Shown here: positions 27,241 to 37,230 of the stretch, in pieces
Layout of the letters: every line of letters begins with the position of its first letter
Position numbering within the stretch: the stretch's first letter is position 1
Origin: Rebecca billardiae RCC1528
Taxonomy: Eukaryota; Haptophyta
Direction: 5' to 3'
Length of the DNA stretch: 64,000 bases
Assembly (NCBI GenBank): GCA_965240325.2
Contig: OZ251254.1
Coordinates: 558,001-622,000, forward strand
The notes under the pieces: model-generated
What the model was told of the DNA's origin: nothing
The model's input: the letters and a program-made list of their open reading frames with translations, nothing else
Databases searched by the model: none
Translations under genes and position numbers: made by a program

Positions 27241-29985
27241 ACCGTGACACCCGTGCCGACGGCGGCGGCGGCGCGTCCGCGGCGGCCGACAACGACGCCG
27301 CCGCCCTCGCCGAGCTGCGCGCGCTCGCGCCTCAGCTCGAGGCCGCGCGGCGCGCGCTCGAGGCGGGTCTGCTGGAGCGCGAGTCCGTGTGCGGCGCTCT
27401 GCTGCTGGCAGCGGTGTGTGGCGAGCACGCGCTGCTGCTAGGGCCGCCGGGCACCGCAAAGTCGCTCGTCGCGCGCCGGCTCGCGGCCGCGTGCGGAGGC
27501 CGGCGCTTCGAGGTCCTTCTCACGCGATTCTCAGCGCCGGAGGAATTGTTCGGCCCCCTGTCGCTCGCAGCGCTGGAGGAAGACCGTTACGAGCGAGCGG
27601 TTGACGGTTACCTGCCCACCGCGACGGTGGCGTTTCTCGACGAGGTGTTCAAGGCGAACGGCGCCGTGCTCAACGCGCTGCTCGGCGTGCTCAACGAGCG
27701 CGCGTTCACCAACGGCGGCCCGCCCGTGCGCGTGCCCCTGCTCAGCTGCGTCGGCGCGTCCAATGAACTCCCGGAGGGCGAGGAGCTCGCCGCCCTGTGG
27801 GACCGGTTTCTCGTGAGACTGCCCGTGCCGCCGGTCTCGGATGCGTCGGTACACGCGCTGATCGGCGCGGACGAGCCCGCGGACGTCGGCCTCGGCGCGC
27901 GCGCCGAGCGCGGCGCGCGGCGCGCCGCGCTCGCGGACGCCGCCGCCGCGCCGCCGGCGGACGATCCTTCGCTCGCGGTCGACGCGCCGCGCGCGGTGGC
28001 GCGCGCGCGCGCGCTGCTCGGCATCGGCTCGGCGTCGGAGCTGCGCGCGGCGGGGTGCGCGGAGGCGGAGGCGGCGCGGCTGCCCAGCCTCTCCGCGCTC
28101 TCCGCGGCGGTGCGCCTCCCCGCACACGTCGCGGCGCTCCTTACCGACGCGCGCGCCTACGTCGCTCAGCTGGCCGCGGCGGGCGGCGGCGGCGCCGCGC
28201 CGGACGCGCTCAGCGGCATCTCAGACCGGCGTCTTGTGCAGTGCGCGCGGATGCTGCGCGTGTCCGCGGCGACGCACGGGCGGGGCGTGGTGGGCCCCGC
28301 CGACGTGCTCACGCTGCCCGCCGCGCTGTGGGGCGACCCGGACCAGCTCGAGGCAGTCCGGGAGTTCGTGCACGCGCGCGCCATTCCCGAGCCGCCGTGT
28401 GCGCAGCTGCGGCTGATGGCAGACACTCTGCTGGCTGAAGGCGTGGCGGCGCTCGCGCCGTCGCCAGGCGGCGGCGGCGGCGGCGGTGCTGGCGGCGCTG
28501 CGGACGCGCGGGCGGGCGCGCGCGCGCAGCAGCAGGCGCAGCAGCAGCAGCCGGACGACGGCGCGCTGCCCAGCCCCGCCGCCGAGGCCGCGCCGCTGCG
28601 CGCCCTGCAACAGGATGTCGCGCAGCTGGCCGCGGCCGTGCGCGCCGAGCGCGCGCAGCTGGGCAGCCAGGCGGCAGAGCTGGGCCTCCGCGGTCTCGGC
28701 GCAGACGCGGGCCGCAGCGACGACGCAGCCGCCGCCGCCGCGCCCACCGCCGCCCCCGAGCTGCTCGCGCGCCACCTCTGGGTGCCACCGTCCGAGCTCG
28801 CGGCCGCGGCGACGCGCGTCGAGCCGTCCGTGCGGCGCTGGGCGCAGGAGCTCGACGTGCTGGCGGAAGTGGCGACGGCGCTCTTGTCGGCGCTGGGCGC
28901 GGGCTCGGGCGGCGGCGCGGAGGGCGCGGGCTCGCGCACGCCCTCGCCCCCGCGCCCGCCCTTCTGCGTGTACGCCCACCTCCGCGCCCTCGCCGAGGCC
29001 CTCGACGCCTTCGACACGCAGATGGCGCAGGCGCCGCCGCGAGACGCTGGCGGCTGGGCGGCGGACGCGCGCGCCGAGCTGCGCGAGTCGATCGCGCGCG
29101 CGGAGCGCGTGGCGGCGCGGTGCGCGGAGCGCGTCGCGCAGGCGCAGGGCCCGGCCGGCCGCCTCGCGCGCGCCGCCGCGCCGCCCGAGCGCATCGACGT
29201 CTCGTTCGGCCGCGTGTGGGCCGCGGCCGGCCGCGCCGCCGCCGCCGCCGCCGCCGGTGGGCGCTCGTCGCCGCTCGTGCGCGCCGCCGCGGCCGCGGAG
29301 GTGTGGAGCCTGCGGTACTCGGCGGCGGAGGACGGCTACCTGGAGGGCGTGGAGGGCAGCGTGGGCGCGGAGGCGGCGCGCGGCTGGTCCGCCGGCGTCT
29401 GGGAGGCCGAGAACGTCGCGCGCGTGTGCGATGGCGCTGAGGGCGCCGACGGCGGCGGCGGCAGCGCGTGGCTTGCGCGCGCCGGGCCGGGCCCCGCCTT
29501 CATCGAGTGGCGGTTCGCGCCGGCCGAGGGCTGCGAGATCGCGGGGTGCTGGCTGCGCGCGCGCTCCGAGGAGGTCAGCTTCGCCGACCGCATCCGCTGG
29601 ATCATCTCCGACGACGGCGGCGAGACGTGGCAGCCAGTCAGCGGCCGCGCCACGCGCGGGCTCGACCGGCCGGGCGGCGTGACGCGCGCGCTCTCGCTCG
29701 CGCTGCGCGTCGAGCTGGGCGGCGGCGCGGACGGCTCGGGCCAAGGGCAGGGGGCGGCGCCGTCCGCGCGGCTCTTCCGCGAGCCGCTCGCGCCCGCGGC
29801 GGGCGGCGCGTGCGGCTTCGAGGTGCTGCTGCCTGTCCGGCGCATCAGCGATCAGATCTGGTGATTACTGATCCGGATCCGGGGGGATTAGTCGGTCGCG
29901 CGCAGGTGCTTGAGACGCTGCGATGATGGCGGATGGTCTGCCGAGATCCTTCGATCGCCCCAGTACATGCACGCCGAATAACCCG
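25665..29985 (+). repeat. Segmental duplication, copy 2
   Basis: Near-identical to 12693-17035. The left breakpoint falls inside the coding sequence at gccgacggcggcgagccg, so everything that encodes the N-terminal 281 residues is missing. Similarity ends near aataacccg, beyond the stop codon. Confidence 0.95.
25785..29864 (+). CDS. VWA and RavA/MoxR-like AAA+ fusion protein, N-terminally truncated copy
   Basis: Reading frame of 1359 residues from the first ATG at 25785 (MADVGRRAALSGRR). The frame is open from about 25668 but has only a GTG at 25707. VWA (DTSGS), Walker A (GPPGTAKS), Walker B (VAFLDEVF), sensor 1 and the Asp-box-like SDDGGETW are all intact. The signal peptide and N-terminal helical region of the other copy are absent, so this product would stay in the cytosol unless a new 5' exon is spliced on. 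About ten substitutions (for example DHGG to DQGG, EREAVC to ERESVC, IGAVSE to IGSASE) and no frame breaks in 4 kb suggest very recent duplication. Whether it has a promoter is unknown; it could be an unexpressed partial gene. Confidence 0.7.
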
Positions 29986-31378
29986 CCGCCAAGCATAGAG
30001 AGAGAGAGAGAGAGAGAGAGAGCCAGCGCGCGCGCGCGCGCGCAGCACGACTGCGGAGCAGTGATGTCCGCGCCCCTAAGTCGGCCTCACGAGACGGCAC
30101 TTCACAGTTCACTGGCGGCCTCCGCGCCGCGCGCTTCGGCCGCGGTCCGGGTCGCCGACAGGCGGCCACGGCCGGAGTGTCTAGCAGCCGTAGTTGCTGA
30201 TCATCGGCGCGGCGGTATAGCAGTCGTCGTGCTGATGAACTGAAGCATCAGACGACTGCTACCGGCGCTATTATAGTATATGTACGACCGCGCGCATCTG
30301 CGTGAGTAGAATCTGCGTCAGTACAGCAACGGCTCTGACTAGCGTAGTCACTGATGCTTATTGATATATAATAATATATATGCGCGCGATGTTTATATAT
30401 ATAGGCGGACGCGAATATAATAATCTGATGATAGATCCTGCGCGCCACACGGACGCGCTAGTGCCCGTCGTTGATGATCATCAGGCGGCTATCAGTCGGA
30501 CGCGGCAAGTACGGTCGTAGTCATTATACGCGCGCTTGCTGCGGGCCGTCTCGGGATGATGAGGCTACCGCGCTGATGCGGTTCAGTCGGAGCCGCTACT
30601 GACGCCAGCCAGGTCGTCGTTATAGTGAGCCAGCAGTACATAGAGTAGCAGCCGCCTGCATGGCGGTTTGTAGTACTCGCGCGATCGAGAGCAGGCGGTC
30701 CGGTTGCGATCTCAGCTCGTTACCGCGCGTGAATAAGAGAGTCCCGGCCTTTGGTCGAGGTTGCACCTCAGCCACATCGCCGAGGGCGCGACCGACGACA
30801 AAGAGGCGCGCGCATACTGCCAATATTGAGTGCCATCGCGGCATCAGGGCCCACCAATGCGGGCGAGCCGCGAGGCGCCACGTGAGTTGCGGGCGTGTCA
30901 CACTGCGCCGTCAGCATCAGGACCGCATCACTGAGACGGAGATACAGCACTGACCGATATACCGTGGGGTGTAGCCATCAATATACTGCGGCACACGGTA
31001 CACTGCCGATACCTTCGTCAGGCTAATAATGCAGATACCACGCCAAAGCAGGGGACTCACTCCACTTGGACTACGTGCTAGTGTAGCTACTATACAGTAC
31101 TCATGCTGCCTACTACGTGATTCCGAACTGCCGGTTATCGGTGCCTGTGATTGCATGCGCGGTTGAACAGGCGACGGCCTGGCGGCCCCAGTTGTAATAA
31201 GTTGCAGCCCACTGGCCACTGGGCGTGGTCCAATGGCTTAGCAGGGCAGTCAGTGCTAGCTACGCAGCCACATCATGCAGCGCTACCGGCAGCCCGTGCT
31301 GAGCGGTAACGAACTTCACTGTTGCCTCCACCACCCACCCCTGGCAACGTACAAGTGGAGCGTCGCGAGAGGCGCGCG
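29986..31378. other. Long gene-poor stretch
   Basis: No gene recognised in 1.4 kb. It contains a GA microsatellite (about 29998-30022), a CG run, and AT-rich sequence with TATA runs around 30360-30425, where GC is well below the window average. Small open frames near 30660-30950 have no recognisable features. Confidence 0.5.
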
Positions 31379-32857
31379 TCAGTAGCGGACACGAGCACGC
31401 CAGGCTGTCTCAACGCGCGTCAGTAGTGTTTCGATCCGCGCAATGGGCTTGGGATTCTCGGCGCCCATGCCGAGGCCGCGCGCAGCCGACCGTCCGCCGC
31501 ACGAGTACACGCTGCCATCCGCCGTCACAAACAGCGAGCAGCAGTAGCCCATGGCACAGCGCGCCACGCGAGCCTGGGCGAGGGTGCTCACACGGTCGGG
31601 AATCGGGGAGGCCTTGCACCTGCGCCCATGCCCGAGCTGGCCGCACCCGTTGTTCCCGAACGTGTGCACGCTGCCGTCCGCGTCCAGGACCGCGCTGGTT
31701 TCGGAGCCAGCATACACGCGCACAGCGCGCACGCCAGCCAACGCCTCGATGCGGCTGGGCGTGGGCTGAACCCGTCCGCCATCGCGCCCGAGCTGGCCGG
31801 AGGTACTCTGTCCAAAGGAGTACACCAGCCCCTCCGCGTCCGCCACCAGGCTGTGCGCGTAGCCCGCGCTCACATGCACTGCGCGCACGCCCGCGAGCGC
31901 CTCAATGCGCCTCGGCGTGCGCTGGCTGCGCCTATCGCCGTGGCCGAGCCGGCCGGTCTGACCACCGCCACATGAGTACACGGCGCCTTGAGCAGATAGA
32001 AGCAGCGTGTGCCCCCAGCGTGCAGACACGCCGCCCACGCGCACGCCCTCGAGCGCCTCGATGCGCGTCGGCTCCAGCCGGTCCTTCTTGTCGCCGTGGC
32101 CGAGCCGACCATCTTCGTTCCAGCCCCAGCTGTAAGCACAGCCGGCAGCGGTGAGCGCGAGGCTGTGGCAGCTGCCCGCGGCGATGCACACGCTGATCTC
32201 GCCCGCGAGCGAGCGCACATGGGCAAGCGTGTGACGCGCCGTCGAGTCCCCCAGCCCGAGCTGGCCAAAGTCGTTGTAGCCGCAGCCGTACACGGCGCCA
32301 GCCTCGCTCAGCGCGAGCAGGTGGTGCCTGCCAGCGGCCACCGCGCGCACGCGCACCGCTGACAGCGAGGGCACGCGCGTCGGCACACGCCGCGCTGCTG
32401 GCATGCCCGCGTGGCCAGTAGCATCGTGCGGACCATACGCCAAACGGCCGTCTTCAACCCCTTGCTCCTGCTCGCCACACGTGTGCAGCCCGCCGTCCGC
32501 GTCCACAAACGCGCTGAAGCCCCAGCCGACATCGTCATCGTCGGTCGCCACGGGGGACGAGTGCGCGCACGCGAGCTCGAAAACACGCTCGCGCGCGAAC
32601 AGCTCCTCTATCCACGTGCGCACGCCCGAGGACAGCGACGCCCGCAGAGCGCGGTCGTGCCCGCGCGCACGCGCGCGCTCGCGCAGCGCGCGCTCGACCG
32701 GCGAGCACCCGCCGGGCGGCGCAGCGTGGAAGAGGCGCGCGGTGGCGTTCAGGCTGGCGAGGTCGCGCGGCGGTAGGGACGAGATGATGCTGTCGAGGGC
32801 CTTTGGCGGCAGGTTGTCGAGCGCGAGGCGCGGCGTGCACGTCCGTGCCGTGGCCAT
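31379..32857 (-). CDS. F-box/RCC1-repeat protein, copy 3
   Basis: 492 residues from the first ATG at 32857 (MATARTCTPRLALDNL); the frame extends upstream without ATG. Residues about 15-55 (LPPKALDSIISSLPPRDLAS) are an F-box and are followed by the same linker (FSAFVDADGGLHTCGEQE) seen in the two tandem copies. Repeats of type GAVYGCGYNDFGQLGLGD then fill the rest, enough for a seven-bladed propeller. It lacks the zinc-binding N-terminus. It is more diverged from copies 1 and 2 than they are from each other, so it is an older duplicate. Likely an SCF ubiquitin-ligase receptor, substrate unknown. Confidence 0.85.
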   Translation of the reverse strand: MATARTCTPRLALDNLPPKALDSIISSLPPRDLASLNATARLFHAAPPGGCSPVERALRERARARGHDRALRASLSSGVRTWIEELFARERVFELACAHSSPVATDDDDVGWGFSAFVDADGGLHTCGEQEQGVEDGRLAYGPHDATGHAGMPAARRVPTRVPSLSAVRVRAVAAGRHHLLALSEAGAVYGCGYNDFGQLGLGDSTARHTLAHVRSLAGEISVCIAAGSCHSLALTAAGCAYSWGWNEDGRLGHGDKKDRLEPTRIEALEGVRVGGVSARWGHTLLLSAQGAVYSCGGGQTGRLGHGDRRSQRTPRRIEALAGVRAVHVSAGYAHSLVADAEGLVYSFGQSTSGQLGRDGGRVQPTPSRIEALAGVRAVRVYAGSETSAVLDADGSVHTFGNNGCGQLGHGRRCKASPIPDRVSTLAQARVARCAMGYCCSLFVTADGSVYSCGGRSAARGLGMGAENPKPIARIETLLTRVETAWRARVRY

Positions 32858-33373
32858 GGCGTCGATGAGCGCGAGAGCGGGCGGAGCTGGGGTGCCTTGT
32901 CCAGCGGGTGGACAGGGCAAACGGCTGTGCCGGCGCGCCGCGCCGAGAGGCGGCAGCGCCGAGCGAAATCGCCGAGCGATCAGCGATCACGCCAAGGGGT
33001 CCGGATAGTGAGAAAGAGTGGCAGTGGCTGACCAAAATTCCTTTCGGGGCTGACGACGACAGTAGTGACGAGACTTGTCTGACTTGACGCGGACGGGCGT
33101 GCTAAACGACTGACCGACGGCCGGAGCCCAGGCTTGGCAGTGGGCGCTGACGTCTGGTACTGCGCATCGGCTGTGCCGACTGGCGCGGTACCGTCGGGCC
33201 CCTCCGCGGATGGTCGCTCGGTCGGACGGCGGGGCACGCCCGCCTGGCACGGCGCACGCCGCGCGGCACCCGGCTCGTGGATCGGACATCGGTGGATTCT
33301 TTGGCCATGCCGGGCGGGCCTGACAGCCTGCAATGGCTGAGCCCGGGCCCAGGCGGCGCGCCGGCGTGGGCGC
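32858..33373. other. Intergenic region between RCC1 copy 3 and the J-like gene
   Basis: About 500 bases with no supported gene; it serves as upstream region of RCC1 copy 3 and as 3' flank of the J-like gene. Confidence 0.45.
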
Positions 33374-35394
33374 TCAGCCCGCGCGCTTCAGGATCGTGTG
33401 CCGCTCGGTGAGCGCCTTCGTGATCTCGACGCACAGCACGTACCAGTGCCCCTCGTCGATCGCGCCCGGCGGCGCCGAGCCGCGCAGCCGGTCCGGGTGA
33501 TAATCGACCAGGGCGTGCACGACTGCGCGCTGGATGTTTTCGGCGCGGAGGCGCGCGGTGTCGACGCGCGGGGAGCCCTTCGCGCGGGGCGGGTGGGTGG
33601 AGTAGATGTGCGCGAGGAGCGAGTACACGTCGCGCGACGCGCGGCGCAGCGCCGCGAGCTCGGCGGCGAGGTCGTCCGCGCCCGCGGCCGCGCCGGGCGG
33701 CGGGTCGGCGCGCGGCGTGCGCGCGCGCGCGCTCGGCGGCGGTCCCTTGATGCCCGGCGGCCCTGCGGAGCGCGAGGCGCGGCGGCGCGGCTCGGAGCGG
33801 CTGCGCGCGGGCGAGATGGGCGGCGGCGCCTCCGCGCTCGCCGAGTACACCGGCGGGCTCATCGGCGGCGGCGGCGGCGAGCCGCGCGGCGGCGAGGCGG
33901 CGGCGCGCGGCGGCGGCGGCGACGGCGCGCTCGCGCGCGGCCGCGGCGGCGAGCCGCGCGCCGCCTGCGGGGCGGCGGCGGCGGCGGCGGCGCGCGCGGC
34001 GTGCTCGGCGGCGTCCTCGATGGTGGGCGTGGCGTGCGCGTGCGCGTCCTCGATGCGCGCGCGCCCCATCGGCGAGCCCGCGCTGCCGTCGCCCTCGCCC
34101 GCCAGCGACGGCGGCTCACCGCGGCCGCCATCGCTCAGAGGCCACGCGTTGAGACCGAGCAGAAACACCGCTCGGCCGAGCAGCAGCGGCGCCAGGTGAG
34201 CGCCGTCCGGCGACGACTCGACGGCGGCGGCGAGCTGCGCGAGCGCGAGCGCGGTGTCGAGCGGCCCGCGCGGCGGCGCGTGCGGGCCGAGCCGGCTCGG
34301 CACCAGCGCGCCGCCGCGCCACAGGCCGAGCTCGTCGTGCGCGAACTTGAGGCCAGCCAGCGAGGGCTCGGCGGCGGCCGCGGCCGCGGCGGCCGCGGCG
34401 CCGCTCGCGCCGGCGGCGTGCGCTGCAAGAGTCCCCTCTGGCGCGCAGAGGCGGAGCAGCTCGAGCGCGCGCTGCGTGAGGCCCTGCGCCGCGCGAGGCG
34501 GCGAGGGGAGGGCGGCGCGCGCGGGTGGGCGCCGCGCGGTCAGGCCGGGTGGCGCGCGCGCGCGCGCGACGGCCGCGCCGCGCGCCGCCGCGCCGCAGTT
34601 TGGCGCGGCGGCCGCGCTGCGCTTCGGTGTGGCGCGCGGCCGCGCACCTCGCGCGCGTAGCGGTGCGAGTGCAGCGCGGCGACGAGCGCGCCGAGCTCGC
34701 CGGGCGCGCGCGAGGCGGCGGCGGGCGCCGGGATCAGCACGCCGAGCGGGTCGGCCATCGTCTCCGGCTCGTCCGCGTTGCGCGCGCGCGGCGAGGCGGG
34801 CGGGCTCGCCGCCGCGCCGACTTGCGCAAAGACGGCCGCGTGCTCGCGCGTCGCGAGCGTGCCGCGCGGCAGCGCGGCGACGAAGGAGCGGACGGCGGCG
34901 GCGCGCTCGGCGGGCTCGAGGCGGGTGCTCGCGCTCACGAAGCGCGCGACCGCCTCGCGCAGCCGCTCGCCCACGCCGCGGAGCCACGCGTCTTCGGCAT
35001 CGGCGCCGGCCGCCGCGCCTTGCGCCGCGCGCGTGCGCGCGAGCGCGGCCTTGAGCAGGTGGGTCGAGGCGAGGCGGAGGTGGGCGAGCTCGGCGTGGTC
35101 GGGCGTGTCCGCGCTCGCGCGGCGCGCCTCGTGCAGGTGCGCCACGCCGAGGTTCTTCTCCGCGAGCGCGAGGTCGGCGAGCGCGAGCTCGGCGCCGTCG
35201 GCGTCGCGCGAGTCGGCCGCGTCGGCGCGCGCGGCGTCGGCGGCGGCGACGGCGGCGGCGTAGCGCGTGCGCGCCTTGTCGAGGTGGGACTCGCGCAGCC
35301 CGGGGCTCAGCCCGGGCGTGACGCTCTTCTCGAAGTGCGCGTTCGCCTCGCGGCGGAGCGCGGCGGAGTCGGAGGGCAGGTGCGCGGTCGTCAT
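33374..35394 (-). CDS. HPD-motif (J-like) protein with helical N-terminus
   Basis: Two exons, 35394-34648 and 34483-33374, join in phase 0 with GT-AG borders to give 618 residues. The N-terminal half (ALRREANAHFEKSV...LDKARTRYAAAVAAAD...) is Ala-rich and helical and may be TPR-like. The centre is low-complexity Pro/Ala/Ser. The C-terminus reads NIQRAVVHALVDYHPDRLRG and then HWYVLCVEITKALTERHTIL. This keeps the HPD tripeptide that J-domains use to stimulate Hsp70, followed by a helix as in degenerate J-domains of auxilin type. A co-chaperone role is inferred, not proved; a full J-domain helix I is hard to see. It is head to head with ClpX. Confidence 0.6.
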
Positions 35395-35873
35395 TGGGCG
35401 ATTGGAGCGGCCTGATGGGCTCTTGCGGTTCGTCAGTGGGTAGCGCGCGTTTAAGGGGGGAGTGGGGATAAAGGCATGTTCGACGAAGTGGCCGGAGCGC
35501 CGCATACAAAAACGAGCGCGGTCGGCACCTTCGTACCCGATTCGGGGGTTGTCATTGGCCCACGCCGCCCAGCCGGTGCGGCGAACCGGTGCCAACCCAG
35601 GCTAATTGCCTAATTGGGCGTCCGTCAACTAGTCAACTACCCGGACGTAGTCCTGCAAGGAAAATGCGCTTTTTCGAAAATGAAATGCACGGCTCGATTT
35701 CGGCGCGCATTTGTCGCGACGGGCATTTCTCGGCGGCGAAATTCATCTCCCGGATTCCATAGCTCCCGGACCGGCTCCCGACCGGCACAGCGCCTTCGCG
35801 CGAGAGAGCCGGAAGCGGCAAAGCGCCTGCCGCCCTGCCCTGCTGGCCGCCCGCTCCGCGCCGCTTCGTCGCG
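35395..35873. promoter_or_regulatory. Shared upstream region of the J-like and ClpX genes
   Basis: 479 bases between two divergent starts. GC is lower around 35440-35760, with AT-rich patches such as gcgctttttcgaaaatgaaa and cggcgaaattcat. Either could be core promoter sequence. No canonical TATA box. Confidence 0.35.
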
Positions 35874-37199
35874 ATGGCACGGACAGCGGTGTGGCGGGCG
35901 ACAGAGGCGGTGGCCGTGCAGCGCGCGCCGCGCGCGGCCGGTCGCGCCTTCTCCGCCGCGCACAGCTCGCGCGCGCTCGCCGCCGCGCAGCGCGGCGCGC
36001 CGCGCGGCGCGCGCGCCACGCCCGGCCTGCCGCCGCCCGCCCGCCCGCCGAGCGCGCTGCGCGGCGCGCGCATGCTCGCTGCGGGCGGCGGCGGCCCGGA
36101 GGACGCGATCGCATACGCGCGTGACACCGGCGTGATCGGTGGCGGCGGCGGTGGCGGCGGCGGCGGTGGCGGCGGCGCGGCCGGCGGGTACACGTGCCCG
36201 CGCTGCGGCGCGCCTCTGTCGCGCTACTGGGCGCAGGACCGCTCGTGCTGGACGTGCGGCACGTGCCGCGAGGTGTACTTCCGGCTGGGCTCCTCGATCG
36301 TCGGCGCCGGGCCCGCCGACGCCGCCGCGCCCGTCGCGGGCGCGCCCGCGCCGCCCGCCGGCTCGTCGGCCGCGGCGGCGGTCGCGGCGGCGCGTCAAGG
36401 AGGTGCAGCCGCAGGGGGGCGGCAGCGCGCGGGGCAGGCGGCTGCGCCGGGCGGCCCGCCGACGCACGCGCCGCCGTTGCACGCGCCGCCGTTGCACGCG
36501 CCGCCGTTGCACACCGCGCCCGGCGCCGCGCCGGCCGACGCGCCGCCCACGCCACCCTCGCCCACGCCGCCGCCATCGCACGCGGCGCAGCCGCCGACGC
36601 AGCCGCCCGCGGCGCCGCCCGCGGGCCCGGCGTCGGAGCCGCCGCCTTCGCGCGGGCCGTTGCCGCAGCCGCCGGGGCCGCACGTGCACCTGCCCGGCGG
36701 CACGGGCGGCGCGGGCGCGGTGGGCGGCGGCGTCGGCGCCGGCAGCACCACCGGCACCACCGCCGACTGGTCCGCCGCCCTCGCGCCGTCCGGGCCTGGT
36801 GCCTCAAGCGGCGCTCCCGTCACGCTCGCCGAGCCGCCGCCGCCGCAGCAGCAGACGCCCGCGTCGCTGCGCGCTGAGCTGGACAAGTGGGTGATCGCGC
36901 AGAGCCACGTGAAGCGCACGCTCTCGGTGCGCGCGCGCGGCGCGCGCGGCGCGCGCTGCATGCGGCGCGGCGCGGCGCGCGCGCGCGCCACCGCCGCGCC
37001 GGACGGCCCGCCCGCGGGCGCGCGCGCGCCCGCCCCCGGCCGCCGCCCTCACGTCCGCGCGCGCCGGTCGCCTGGCGTGCCTGGCACTCGCGCCGCGCAT
37101 CGGCCGCGGCGCGGCGCCGCGCGCAGGTCGCGGTGTACAACCACCTCAAGCGCCTCGCGCTGCAGCCGGCGCAGCCGCAGCCGCCGCCGGTGCAGCGCA

Positions 37200-37230
<31 letters not shown>

